From the NCBI GenBank assembly GCA_020635355.1, contig JACJZW010000018.1:1-20753 (forward strand): a DNA stretch of 20,753 bases, given 5' to 3'. The DNA comes from Flavobacteriales bacterium (lineage in GTDB: Bacteria > Bacteroidota > Bacteroidia > NS11-12g > UBA9320). Positions within the stretch are counted from its first letter, which is position 1. Each line of letters opens with the position of its first letter. Both the position numbers and the translations under genes were made by a program. Below, piece after piece: positions 1-10,700 of the stretch. The notes under the pieces were generated by a model. It did no database searches. It saw nothing but the letters and a program-made list of their open reading frames with translations, and was not told the DNA's origin.

Positions 1-471
1 AGGGGTGGCTTTAGCCCGGCGAATTTTGAATAATTAACAACCGGTACTCATCAAAACCCGATTTGATTGTCGCCTCAGTTTATGAAGTCCAGCAGATTCT
101 ACAAATGCTGTGATTGATCTTACCTTATCGCGCTTCACATGGATTCATACCAAAGTCATACAGTTCTACAAACAACGATGAGCATACCGCTGGGAGAAGC
201 AGACGTTTAAATTTGGTAGGCGTTGTTGATCAAGTGCAAACAAGATGCGATCTTACCTCCAGGGAGTGGTTGGTGCATCCCTACCATTTTCTGTTAAATA
301 GACTGCAAGCGTTGGGTAAACACAAGCAACGTTTAGTTCTTCTCTTGTGCTAAATATGGCATTCCGCGTCGTCACCAACACTTGGTTCGGGTTGATAATC
401 TATCGATTCTGCATCCAAACTCAATATTAACGGATCAACGAGCGTAACGCTTTAGACTGGAAAACGTGTAA
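1..471. other. Non-coding or decayed stretch, no gene supported
   Basis: No convincing gene is visible on either strand. The longest open frame (plus strand, 114-353) begins with TTG, runs against the uniform minus-strand gene direction, and its product has no recognisable domain, signal peptide or membrane segment. The minus strand is broken by frequent stops. Two short palindromes are present: GGCTTTAGCC at 7-16, and AGCGTAACGCT near 441-452, directly after the stop of the 96-aa gene. Neither has a T-run typical of an intrinsic terminator. The stretch may be the tail region of the 472-762 transcript plus a decayed gene. Confidence 0.6.
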
Positions 472-762
472 TCAACTCAGGATCCAGAACAAAAAAGCCA
501 ATGCTCCGGGTAAGCCAATCAACATGGATACAAAGGACAACCTGGGGCGGTGTAACAACCGACGAATAAGTTGATCAATCATCAGTTGTGCGCTTACCAA
601 GGTGATCACATATAGGAAGAATACCACCCAGTTTCCCATGTTGGTCATCCACCTGAAGTCATAATATCCTTCATCTATGTAAAACAATCCCAGGGTTACC
701 AAAATAGATAGGCTTAAAAACCACCAGACCGGTGATTCAAATTCTTTGCGTGTCATAATCAT
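472..762 (-). CDS. Small three-helix membrane protein, unrecognised
   Basis: This is a 96-residue protein that I do not recognise. It shows three hydrophobic stretches of membrane-spanning length, at about residues 11-27, 44-65 and 76-95. A short acidic and aromatic loop (about 28-41) lies between the first two, and a basic loop containing RRLLHRPR (about 67-74) lies between the second and third. The basic loop should face the cytoplasm. The start is ATG at 762, with a second ATG two codons later that would make almost no difference. It follows the GyrI-like gene by 59 bases with no promoter-like sequence between them, so read-through from that pair is possible. The function is unknown. Confidence 0.7.
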   Translation of the reverse strand: MIMTRKEFESPVWWFLSLSILVTLGLFYIDEGYYDFRWMTNMGNWVVFFLYVITLVSAQLMIDQLIRRLLHRPRLSFVSMLIGLPGALAFLFWILS

Positions 763-821
763 TAGGTTTTACGTATGAAGAACGATAATCGCCATGATTT
801 CATGTGCCTCTTTATTTAATG

Positions 822-1316
822 TCAAACAGAGTCGGACTGAATGCGTCTCACCGGCACATACAACGTCTCTCTTGAATTGGGGTTGTCATGCCCCAGATAT
901 TCGGCTCCCATCACTTCAAATTGTGGTCGCATGTCAAATGCAAACCCATTTTGTGGTAGGATGTTTCCGTGGATGTTCCCGATAAACGGACCGTAATCCG
1001 ACGCTCGACCCACATATTCAAACGACAAATAGTCACCAGCAGGAATAATCAGCCGATCCAAATTTTCCGGTGTAGGATAGGATGGGTCCACTTCAACGGC
1101 GGCCCATTTGTCAACGGTTGAGTGCATGGTTAATTGACCGGATTTACGGGTATCTTCGGTGGGAACGATAACGGAAAATAACTCCTCTGAGATAGCATTG
1201 ATCTGTTTTCGAAGAGGCATGAATGATTTCCAAAGTTCCTGAGTGGATGCCGTGTTGATGGGTGATTGAATGAACTTCCCTATAAAGTGTCGTTCCGGTA
1301 GGAGAGTTGGTGTCAT
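822..1316 (-). CDS. GyrI-like / effector-binding domain protein
   Basis: This 164-residue protein has the pattern of the GyrI-like small-molecule-binding domain (the SHS2-type fold also used as the effector domain of AraC/MerR activators such as Rob and BmrR). It runs through a variable N-terminal strand, a helix with a Trp at about residue 29, central strands, and a closing segment with ETLYVPVRR near residues 149-157, which matches the family's typical C-terminal 'E.Y.PV' ending. There is no DNA-binding helix-turn-helix, so it is a stand-alone domain. Relatives bind hydrophobic or cationic small molecules or inhibit gyrase; which applies here cannot be told. Its ATG overlaps the stop of the O-methyltransferase by 4 bases (ATGA), so the two are probably translationally coupled. 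Confidence 0.75.
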   Translation of the reverse strand: MTPTLLPERHFIGKFIQSPINTASTQELWKSFMPLRKQINAISEELFSVIVPTEDTRKSGQLTMHSTVDKWAAVEVDPSYPTPENLDRLIIPAGDYLSFEYVGRASDYGPFIGNIHGNILPQNGFAFDMRPQFEVMGAEYLGHDNPNSRETLYVPVRRIQSDSV

Positions 1317-1984
1317 TTGGGGTCGATTAGTGATATGGCCATTCCGTCATAGGGCTTAATTCCCACCAAAGGTAGAATAGATGTGGTTAGTGATTTTTCC
1401 CTAGTGAGTGCAGCCAGGTAGGCTTTAACCGCTTCAACCTTTAAATCATCATCTTCATCATCCAAAATGCGTCCGTCGCGAATCACATTGTCGGCAATGA
1501 TCAGTCCCCCTGGTCGGCTATGGTCCAACGCCCATTTTAGGTAGTTGACGTAGTTGGGTTTATCTCCATCCATAAAAACAAGGTCTACCGGATGCAGATG
1601 ATTGTAGGTGGTTTGAAGAGCCTCCCATGCCGGTGCATGAACCAGTTCAACAATATTTTGCAAACCGGCTTTGCGAATGTTGTTCAAGGCAATTTGAAAG
1701 GCCTTGGCATCGGATTCAAAACTAATCACCCTTCCGCCCAATCCCACTGCACGGGCCAACCAAATGGTGCTGTAACCCGCCAACGTCCCAACTTCAACAA
1801 TCTGGCGGGCGTTGATGGATCGGGCCAATGTAAACAGAAATTGACCCTGGAGCGGGGAAACCGCATGATCGGGTAAATTATTATCGTGGACACTTCCGGC
1901 TGCCTGATCAAGATGCGGATCAAACAACCTGAATTTCTCAATTAAATGTTCTTCAACAGCTTGGTGTTTGGTTAATTCACTCAT
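1313..1984 (-). CDS. Class I O-methyltransferase, caffeoyl-CoA/catechol type (family 3)
   Basis: This is a SAM-dependent, divalent-metal-dependent O-methyltransferase acting in the cytoplasm. From the chosen ATG it is 223 residues long, the usual size for the family. SAM motif I is seen as EVGTLAGYST (residues 64-73), followed by the acidic end of strand 2 (FESD, 89-92). The metal and catalytic residues are present: D139 in MDGDK with NY at 144-145, and D165-N166 in ADNV after PGG (158-160). A longer frame exists upstream from TTG at 2044, but the ATG at 1984 fits the family length and the extra 20 residues look non-homologous. The substrate cannot be read from the sequence; bacterial members methylate catechol-like compounds. 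The gene overlaps the next one by 4 bases. Confidence 0.9.
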   Translation of the reverse strand: MSELTKHQAVEEHLIEKFRLFDPHLDQAAGSVHDNNLPDHAVSPLQGQFLFTLARSINARQIVEVGTLAGYSTIWLARAVGLGGRVISFESDAKAFQIALNNIRKAGLQNIVELVHAPAWEALQTTYNHLHPVDLVFMDGDKPNYVNYLKWALDHSRPGGLIIADNVIRDGRILDDEDDDLKVEAVKAYLAALTREKSLTTSILPLVGIKPYDGMAISLIDPK

Positions 1985-2102
1985 AGATACGTGGTGGTTC
2001 GAATATGCCGCCACCAATGTTCTAAAGCACGTTTTCTCCGCCAATCTGACGAGATCCTTACCTATTGAGATGCCGTGTAAAAGCTAAATTGGATTACGTA
2101 GG

Positions 2103-2714
2103 TTATCCATTGAACCAGCGGTTCTTTTTAATGGCATTCCCTTTTCGCAGTTGAATGGCGTGGTAGATAGACGGGACATCGGTTACCCAGTGCTTGAGCA
2201 CCAAAAAGATGGTGATGATCTCCAAACGGGTTAAAACACCGATCCATATCGTGGCTTGAAACAACCAGGTGGATTCGCATCGATAAAGGATTTCAATGAT
2301 AGCCATCACCATCACCAACGTCCACACTTTGGCTCCAATGGTGTGGGTAGCCACTTCCTTCCTGAAACGCAGATAGGAAACGGCATAGGTCAATAATTCA
2401 GCACCAATCAAGACGATTAATTCCACTCGATGTACAAAAAAGAATGCCGGACAAACGGCATAGGTAGAGGCAGCTATAGATAAGAAGAAGACCTGATCAA
2501 CAGAAGAATCCCACCTTCTTAGGGTTGGTGTGGATACGCCTAATCTCCGTGCTAAAATTCCATCGAATATGTCGGTGAGCAACCCAATAATCAGAAACCA
2601 GATCAACCAGGAATTGGGTGGATAGATGGGTGTCAGATCCCAGGCAATCAAGGGAGCGAGAATGGCTAGAATCAAGCGGACCACCACAAGGCCCATAGGA
2701 AGATGTCGAATCAC
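2103..2714 (-). CDS. CDP-alcohol phosphatidyltransferase family membrane enzyme
   Basis: This is a 203-residue inner-membrane protein of the CDP-alcohol phosphatidyltransferase family. These enzymes transfer a phosphatidyl group from CDP-diacylglycerol to an alcohol to make phospholipid headgroups. The signature is visible as D48-x2-D51-G52-x2-A55-R56-x8-[L65]-x3-D69-x3-D73, so all four metal-binding aspartates are present, but the usual glycine before the third Asp is leucine. Hydrophobic helices fill the rest (about 8-25, 36-46, 73-100, 126-144, 150-172). The start is GTG at 2714, whose GTGA overlaps the stop of the FN3 gene by 4 bases; an ATG six codons later (2696) is an alternative. The headgroup substrate is not deducible. 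As the last gene of the operon with the barrel and giant protein, it may have a dedicated lipid role. Confidence 0.85.
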   Translation of the reverse strand: MIRHLPMGLVVVRLILAILAPLIAWDLTPIYPPNSWLIWFLIIGLLTDIFDGILARRLGVSTPTLRRWDSSVDQVFFLSIAASTYAVCPAFFFVHRVELIVLIGAELLTYAVSYLRFRKEVATHTIGAKVWTLVMVMAIIEILYRCESTWLFQATIWIGVLTRLEIITIFLVLKHWVTDVPSIYHAIQLRKGNAIKKNRWFNG

Positions 2715-4729
2715 TTTTTACGCGGCTGGTAGCTTATGGAAACCTCGGAACTTTCCCGGCCTCCGGAGTCATAGGCGCGAATGTAATACCGATAGGACAC
2801 GTTTTGTTTTGTGTAGTAATCCGTTAAGGTGAAGGTTTTGCCATTCACCTCCTTCACGAGTATTCGGGTGGCATTGCTGCCGGCATCCCGATAAATGACG
2901 AATCCATTCACTTCGGCACCACCCGGCAGTTGCCAACTCAGCACTACGTCATTGTTTTCCTGTTGTGCTGCACTAAATTTAATGGGAGCAGGGGTACGTG
3001 CTATACGCACAAAATCTACGGGAACAAGCTGCGATGGAGTACTGCGGTTTTTTGATGAGTCCATAGCCGTAATCCGATAATTGTACATGCCATCCTTGTC
3101 GGGCCGGTCAGCATGTTTGGTGGATGATGTTTGACCCACGGAAACCCAACCGGACTTTGTCTTTGCCGATCGCTCCACCCAATAAGTTGAAACATCATTC
3201 GAGCTTTTTGTCCAGACAATCTGAATGGAATCGTCCACCTGGTTTAAATACGTAATCACCGGTGCCGATGGCGGATCGATATCGGGTAGGTTAGCCTTAG
3301 CCATCTCAGACGGTTGAGACCTAATACCGGCTTCGTTCACGGCATAAATCACGTAGCCATATTTTCTGGATGATCGATCCTCCGGATCGTCGGTAAACGT
3401 GGTGCCTTTGATCACTGTTGAATTTAATGAGAATCGGGTATTGAACTGGTCGTCTGAGGCGCGTTCAATTTCATATCCGATCACTGTTTGAGTAGACGAT
3501 GCGGTCCAGTTCAGCACGATTTTTCCATCTTTCGCCGTAGCCACCACTTTGGTTGGGGGATTGGGTGCATTGAGGTCGGTGAACACAAATCGAACTGTGT
3601 CTGAGTTCGAAGTACCGGTACCATCCGGTGAAACACTTTGAACAACATATTGGTACACATTACCAGGTTCGGCACTATAGTCAACCCATCGATTTTCCCG
3701 ATAGGTTAAATTATCAGCTGCGGGGACTGTTCGAAGAAAAGCACCCTGATCATAGGTTCGTCTCCAAATCCTGAAGGTGGAAGAGTCTGAGCCATTCCAA
3801 CTAAGCGCCAGTCGGTTACCGTACCGATCCACACTAACCTGATTGGGTGCAACCGGCGCCCGATTATCCGAAGGTGTAACAGATAGGGTCACACTGGGTT
3901 CACTTTCATAACCGAAGGCATTCACGTTTCGGATTTGATAGTAATAGGTTTGACCGTTCACCAGATAATCGTCCACGTAGTTTTGGGTATTGGCCGACGA
4001 TTTGGTCTTTCCAGAGGTGATGGTTACTGGTAGGATGCCTTGTGGATTTACACGTTGAAACGGTCCTAAAACAGACGTTGAACGATAGACCATGTAGGTA
4101 ACGATTTGCCCGGAACTCAGTGATTTGGTGTTTTTATTCCACTCCAATCGGGCGCGCTCGTGCCCCGAACCGGCGATAAATCCGGTTGGTACCGGCACGC
4201 TCTCAGACTCTTTGAGGTTGATGGATGATAAGCTTGCATGATCGGTTCGAACGCCGTTTACGACCTTTTGAATTTTGTATTCCACGACTTCCCCGTCTGG
4301 TTTACTATCGTGATGCACTACACCCAGGGCTTCACCGATTTTGGGATTTACTAAGGACATTGCACCAATAAACGAAGCCGTTTTTTTATCGGTCATGGCT
4401 GCAGCGTATTGGTCATCAGATAAGGTGTTGGATTGATCATCAACCTTAAAAAAACTCCAATACAATGAGGCCTGATGCCCCAGTTGTTTTTCAACTTCCG
4501 CACGATTCGTTTGATGTTTAATGGGTTGCTCATTCAGCGTTTTCCAGGAAGTCTCGCCATTGCCTTTTCGCATGACATGATACCCTTCCAATCCTTTATC
4601 CGAAGCGGGGATCCATCTCAAATGGAGGGTGTCGTTATGATACCAGTACAGCACATCATTTTGTGCCACCACCCGTTGGCCAAACGTTAACAGAGCGAGC
4701 AAGATGAGATATGTGATCCGATGGTACAT
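2711..4729 (-). CDS. Exported multi-FN3-domain protein
   Basis: This is a 672-residue exported protein. A signal peptide covers residues 1-22, with likely signal peptidase I cleavage A22/Q23. A partial FN3-like unit follows the signal peptide (LRWIPASDKGLEGYHVMRKG region), then a helical, polar segment to about 175. Five clearer fibronectin type III repeats begin at about residues 180, 290, 390, 488 and 581, each with the core Trp of strand B (LEWN, LSWN, LNWT, IVWT, LSWQ) and the strand F Tyr pattern (YYYQI, YQYVV, YGYVI, YNYRI, YRYYI). It ends in PRKK with no T9SS sorting domain or outer-membrane anchor, so it is probably periplasmic or bound to a partner. It lies 4 bases after the giant gene and overlaps the phosphatidyltransferase gene. 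FN3 arrays usually act as spacers or binding modules; the role here is unknown. Confidence 0.85.
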   Translation of the reverse strand: MYHRITYLILLALLTFGQRVVAQNDVLYWYHNDTLHLRWIPASDKGLEGYHVMRKGNGETSWKTLNEQPIKHQTNRAEVEKQLGHQASLYWSFFKVDDQSNTLSDDQYAAAMTDKKTASFIGAMSLVNPKIGEALGVVHHDSKPDGEVVEYKIQKVVNGVRTDHASLSSINLKESESVPVPTGFIAGSGHERARLEWNKNTKSLSSGQIVTYMVYRSTSVLGPFQRVNPQGILPVTITSGKTKSSANTQNYVDDYLVNGQTYYYQIRNVNAFGYESEPSVTLSVTPSDNRAPVAPNQVSVDRYGNRLALSWNGSDSSTFRIWRRTYDQGAFLRTVPAADNLTYRENRWVDYSAEPGNVYQYVVQSVSPDGTGTSNSDTVRFVFTDLNAPNPPTKVVATAKDGKIVLNWTASSTQTVIGYEIERASDDQFNTRFSLNSTVIKGTTFTDDPEDRSSRKYGYVIYAVNEAGIRSQPSEMAKANLPDIDPPSAPVITYLNQVDDSIQIVWTKSSNDVSTYWVERSAKTKSGWVSVGQTSSTKHADRPDKDGMYNYRITAMDSSKNRSTPSQLVPVDFVRIARTPAPIKFSAAQQENNDVVLSWQLPGGAEVNGFVIYRDAGSNATRILVKEVNGKTFTLTDYYTKQNVSYRYYIRAYDSGGRESSEVSISYQPRKK

Positions 4730-4733
4730 AGGG

Positions 4734-7700
4734 TTAGTTTATTGAGGCGATATATCCCACATCCAAATCATAGGAATCTGAGAATCGCCATACGTTCCAT
4801 GAAACGTTGGCGGATCCTTTGACTTCAACCTGCGAGGGGGAAGCTTTTAATTCCAGAGCCAGTGCTACATCGCCTGTGATGATGTCGGCATTACCCAACG
4901 GCGTTTTGAGATCCACATCCCACGTGCCGTTGAAGGTTGCCGATGCATTTAAGCGTTGCGATGCATTGGTATACAAAAAGCTGCCGGTTGCCTTTACATC
5001 GATATCGGCTGAAAGCTCCAACGATCCAATTCCAACGGATTTTTCCAATTCATAGGTAAGTGTACCATCCATGGACGTCCTGTCCTGAGCAATCACGATC
5101 ACCGCTTCGGCATTCACTTTATTGAGAAAGGATCCGGATATGTTTTCACTCCAGATGTACTGACGCTTGTTGTTTGCCGGGAAGCTGTAATTGAGCTGTC
5201 CGTTGAACTTGAATACATCGCCATCCTTATTGGGGATGCCAACAAACATCCGAACGTATCCGTCCAATTGACCTTTTGGAACCCAGGCCAGATTCAGCTG
5301 ACCTTCACCAAATAATGATTCTTCCTTGGTGAGGAGCCATACCTTTCCATACATGGAGAATTTTCCGGGTACCAGAACCATTTGCAATTCACTATTGAAC
5401 AATCCACCGGGCGTGGGAAGGATGTTGCCAACACCTGTGATGGCCTTCAGTCCGAAGGTTGTTTCCTTTGATGGACTGCCGGGAGATGTTCCTAGAGGTG
5501 GGTTGTAATGGTAGCCCACTCCACCTCCAAATTTGGTAAATCCAAGTCCGGTTTGAGCAATGGGTAGCGGCGGGCCGGAGTAATTGATCTCCACATACCA
5601 GTATGTGAACGTATCAGGTTGGTCTATCTGGGTGCCGATGATCAAGGTGCCTCCAATTCCTCGGGTGGCACCGGATCCCATTTTGATCCCCAGTGCAAAT
5701 TCACCTTCAAATACATCGGCTTTGTACTTCAAGGTTCCGGAGAAATCCACCGGATTTTTCTCAAACTTAACGGCCACCTCAGCAAATTCTACCACGGGTC
5801 CCGGTTGAATACTTACGTCGGCAGAAATGCTGCCCATGGAATAAAAGCCCAACGACCCTTTGAAGCCCATCGAGAATTCTGTGGGTGTTCGTTTAAAGGA
5901 AAGATGCTCAACGTACAGATCAAACCCTTTACCGAACTTAATGGCTTTGTCTACCTTGAGGCGGTCGGCTTTAATGGATCCATCGGACTTGAGTTCAAAT
6001 CCTTCAATGGCCATGTTACCGTATTTGCTCGAGGAAATATTGGCGTTAATGGTTAAGGTTCCAATCTTCTTTTCGCGATCATAGACCAATCCGGTACCGT
6101 CATTCAATTTGAACGTTGTGGCCAACCGTCGCATGTATACCGGACTACCTGTGGTAATAGAGGCTGTAAAGGCTGCTCCTGTGGCCGATATCAAAATGCC
6201 GATATCACCTTCCATGGACGCTCCGGGTTTAAGGGCACCTTTGAACACACCGGACTTCAGCGAGTTTTCTTCAATCTCGATGGCTATGCTATCGGCTTTA
6301 AACTCATATCCTCCATACGCCATATCAATGAAGTCGCCGGTTAGGGCGATGGAACCACTCACCCCTCCTCGTCCAATCGAGAAATCTTTGGCGTGTAAGG
6401 TTGTTGGTTTAGTGGCCGATTTCTTTTGGAAGGATTCCGGTAATTCAATGGTGGCCGAAGGAATGTAGATACCCATGAAATCAAATCGAAGGTTGGATCC
6501 CGGTGGATTCTGAGCCGTGTGCATATCCAACGTAAGCGAGGCTCCTTCCTTTAATTTTAGACCTCCAATTTCTACGGAAGGGAGGTCAGAAACGGTGCCA
6601 AGAAAATTGCCATCCGGATTGGCGATGGCTTCAAACGAAACCGCCTTTTCATATTTGGGGGGCTTTACCTTTCCGGCAACGCCGGCACCCTGATGCGCGT
6701 AAATCGACAATGAATCCAAGGTGAATTCAAAACCGAGGTAGGTCTTTTTGAGTTCTTTATCGCTTTTCCAGGAAACGCTTCCTTCCACAGCCAAAAAGTC
6801 ATCATCACCTTTTTGTTCCAGTACCACCTCATTGATGCTGAGTTTCACATCTTTCAGCGGATACAGCACGCCATCCTGTAACTGTAAATTCAGTTTCCCG
6901 GAACCGGTAAACGGCTCTGCAGGATCAAATTCTTCTTCGGCTTCAATGACGAACAACGCTGATGACAGACCAATTTTAAAGGACTTGGTTTTGGATGAAC
7001 TGAAATCACCTTCCACTTTTTTGGGATCGGATAGGGGGCGGTATTTCGCCTCTACTTCGGATTCAACAGTGATCTCCCCGTCCTCAGGCACATCGGATGC
7101 AAGACTGCGGGCAATACCGATTAATTGTGTCTTTTCCTTTTCCGGGCTGATGGATCCCTTTCCTTTTTTCTTCCGGAATTCCAGTTCCAGGTCATTGATG
7201 GCTTCCCGCTCTTCATCCTGAATTCCGGCAACAAACGCTGAGACCTTACTCCAGGGGTCATCTTCGCCTTCTTTTGCCAATTTATCCGGGAACTTATTAT
7301 CGGTGAAGAGTTTATCGTTAACAGCCCCACCTTTGAATACTTCCATGGCAGCCTTCCAGGCAAAATCTGCCGGCCCATTGGCAAATTGAATGAATTGAAG
7401 TCGGATGGGAGTTTTGGCCACACAACTATCGTCCTGTACCACCTGATTGTTTCGCAACCATTTCACCTTGATCAGGAATTTTCCATATCCGTTGCCAAAG
7501 TTGAACTTCACCTGGGCATAGCCATCGGAATTGGTGGTGGCCGTTTTTGTGGTGACACGTTCAAATCCGAATTGCTGAGACTCGCCTTCAGTTAGTTCTA
7601 CCGAGAATTCGATGGTTTCTCCGGCTAACCCTTTGTGATCCCCTGTTACCACCCGTGCACTGAAATCGTACGCAGTATCTGAAACACCCAGCAAGGAATC

Positions 7701-10700
7701 CGGTACTTCTATCAGAACCCCCGGTTTCACCGTAAAGGTTCCCTTTTTATTCTTGGGTTCATCTTCGGCAAGTTCCGATGCCGTATAAATCAAGAAGACA
7801 TCTTTTGGATCCTGAATTTTTGGTCGAGGGATGATGGGTGTTTCCCATAAAGCCTGGTTGTGAGATCGTTCACCTCCTGGACCAACCATTCTACCTGCTG
7901 ACCACTGATACGTACCCAGATCGATGATTTCGTCAGCCACTGGAGCCACCCAGGCACAACCATCTTCTCCAGGTGTTTCTTCACCGTCGCCTCCATCGGT
8001 TGTTTCACCTCCGTCCTTGGTAGTGGATTCTCCTGTATTTCCACGTTCCTTGGTTTCTCCGGTTCCGCGTTCCCGGGTGGTGTTATCGGAAGGCTGATTT
8101 CCGGTTGTGCTTGAATTCCCGCTTTCTACCGGAATGGCATTACCTCCGGGCATGAGTATGGCATCTTCACCGGTCTCGCCTTCTTCATCACTCATCGGTT
8201 TACAGGTATAGCGGATTTCATCCTTGTCGTTTTCTACATTGCCGTTCACCACCACCACATCTTTGGCCAAAAGGTCCTTGTTGTCCTGAGGGATTACGGG
8301 CCATTCCTTCCACAGAGGTTCTCCTTTTTTATAGGCCAATGCAATGGTTCTGGGTTCTTGTTTGGCAATTCCCACGCCTTTTGGATCGGGTGGATTTACC
8401 TTGTCAAACTCAATAAAGGGTAAACAAATAAACTCTTCCTTGTTATCTGGTTTTTCTTCTTTGAGCGGAATGTCTTTGAAGTTTGGAATACGTCCTTTGT
8501 AGGTCAAGGTGGTGGTTTGTTCAGACGGACCGTCCTTGGTTCGCCAATCATCCAATTTACTGCCTTTGTCAACAGCGGTTAGTTTAAGCGTGACGTTGAT
8601 TTTTGGATTTTTAAACTCGTCTCTGAGGAACTTTTGCAGGTCTTCTTCCGCTTTTTTGAGACTATCCTTAGCGTTTTGGAGCCGACGTTCCACGGCGCTG
8701 GTTAGCTGATCCTTTCTCAATTTGGCATCACTAATCTTGCGCTCGGCCGATTTAACCGCATCATCGGCCTTCTTTTTGGAAGCCTCCAATTCTGCCAACT
8801 TATCTGCCTTTTCCTTGACACCATCGCTGTTGTTAACCAACGAATCAACGTTGGCATTTTTAACGGCATCCTGAAGTTTCTTGTTTTTGGCTTCTTCGTC
8901 CGCTTTGAGTCTGCGATAATGAGAAATACCGGAAAGTGCGCGCTCATAACTTCGGTTTAATTCGAAGAGCTTTTTGATGTAACGAACTTGAATGTCGCGT
9001 TTCAGTTCATACCCTTCTTTGTGGGTTTCATACGCCCCATGAGCGGTCTGTGTTTCAGTAAGTTTCTTGTCCTCATCAGCACTTTTACTTGCCCGATTGG
9101 TTCGAAGGGTTGATAGTTCATTGTTGAGGTTGTCAATTTTGGTCTGAGCAGCTTTGACGGCGTTGGAGGCCGAAATCTGTCCACCGGCATCTTCCAGAGC
9201 CCGGGCGCGATTCAGGTCATTTTGAGCACGTGATTTTTCCCGTTCGGCTGTTGCTACTTCACCTTCTTTTTGGCGAATTTGAGCATCCAGAGCAATGCGT
9301 TCATCTGAAACCTGATGCCATATTTTCTCAGCATCCTTCCACTGCTTTTCAAGATCAAGCAGTTTGTCGTACTCTTCCTTCAAAAGGGTGTCGTTCTTCT
9401 CCACCAGCTTTCGGTGACTTTTGAGTTCACCCTGAATACCGGTACTATCAGCAATGGCCCTGGAGAGTGAGTCCTCGGCTATTTTTAATTTGTTTTCCTG
9501 TTTTTTGGCCTGATCAGTCAGGTCGTCCTTACGTTGATTTTCACTTAAACTTTGAGCCGTTTTGGCCGAGTCAACTTCATTGCGTGTTTTCTTGATGTCC
9601 TCATCATAGGAGGCTGAGCGCAGTTTGTTTTGCTGATAATCCACCAAGGCATTACCAATTGTTACCAGTTCCTTGGATAACTTAACCTGCAATTTGGCCT
9701 TCGCCTCGTATGCAATTTTTAGGGAGTCTTCCGCATCGTTCACCTTCTTTCGGAGCCGTTCAAACTCACCTCGATTCATGATGTTTTCAAGCGGTGGAGG
9801 GATGTAGTATACGTAGGGACCCATCGCTTCGCGGGAAGGACTCTTTAGGGCTTCCAGTTTTTTTCTCAGCGCAGCGAGCCTCGCCTTGGCAGCATTCAGA
9901 TCGTCTTGAAGTCGTTTCTGTTCCGCCTCCAACCGACGCTTTTTGTTGTCTAATTCATCCTTCTGCGCCTTCAGTCCATCCCGGATACCTTCGGCGATGG
10001 AACGTTCCTGTTCTGCCGTTCGAATCTGTTCGTTGATTTCACTAAGCCGCACACGCAAACCATCCAACCGCGTTCGTTTAATGGTGATGGAGTCCGATAA
10101 ATCATTAATTCGAATGGTGTTGTCCAATATTTCCTGAGACCTGTTGCGAATGGTTTCTAGGTAAGTGCCTTTGTTCATTCGGGTGCTGTCTTCCCGGGCT
10201 TTCACCATGTTCTGCAATTCACCTTCCGCCTTCGTGAGGGTGGATCGCTTGTTCTCCAATGTTTGAATCAGATTGCGCTTTTCACGTTCCAGTTGATCGA
10301 TTTCGGTTCGATGAGCTCGTACGGCATTTTGATACGATGTGGAGGCACTTTTAACCGTGTTATTCTGTGCCGTGAGGGTGTTCTGCAAGGCTTTAACCTC
10401 TCCTCGCAACGTGTTTATAGAGTTTAGGATGGTTTGATCAATCCGCAAAGCCGATGAGATGAAAACCTGAACGGCTGCCTTGTATTGATTTTCAGATGAA
10501 CTGATCTGTTGAAGTTGGGCCGTGCACGTTGTATTTCCGTTGCACATGGCAGTGAGGCCCGAGCGCATTGATGTTAGCTCGGATTCAAAGGTATTGTAGG
10601 CGGTTTGACGAGCCCCCTGACCAGACTGTTGTAAGACATTCAGCGCTGCGTTGTTAACCGTAGTTAACCGATTGGATAAGGTGGAATTTCCTCCATTCGC

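Noticed and set aside
114..353. Plus-strand open frame of 79 codons
   Set aside because: It has a TTG start, no domain or signal, lies on the opposite strand to every other gene and has composition unlike the neighbours. Treated as chance.
441..452. AGCGTAACGCT palindrome as a terminator of the 96-aa gene
   Set aside because: The stem is too short, the loop is one to three bases and no T-run follows on either strand.
1985..2044. N-terminal extension of the O-methyltransferase from a TTG
   Set aside because: The ATG at 1984 gives the normal family length and the 20 extra residues have no family match.
5619..7221. Long plus-strand open frames inside the giant gene (for example 5619-6056 and 6748-7221)
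   Set aside because: They lie entirely opposite a well-supported coding region and their products are low-complexity antisense translations without family features.
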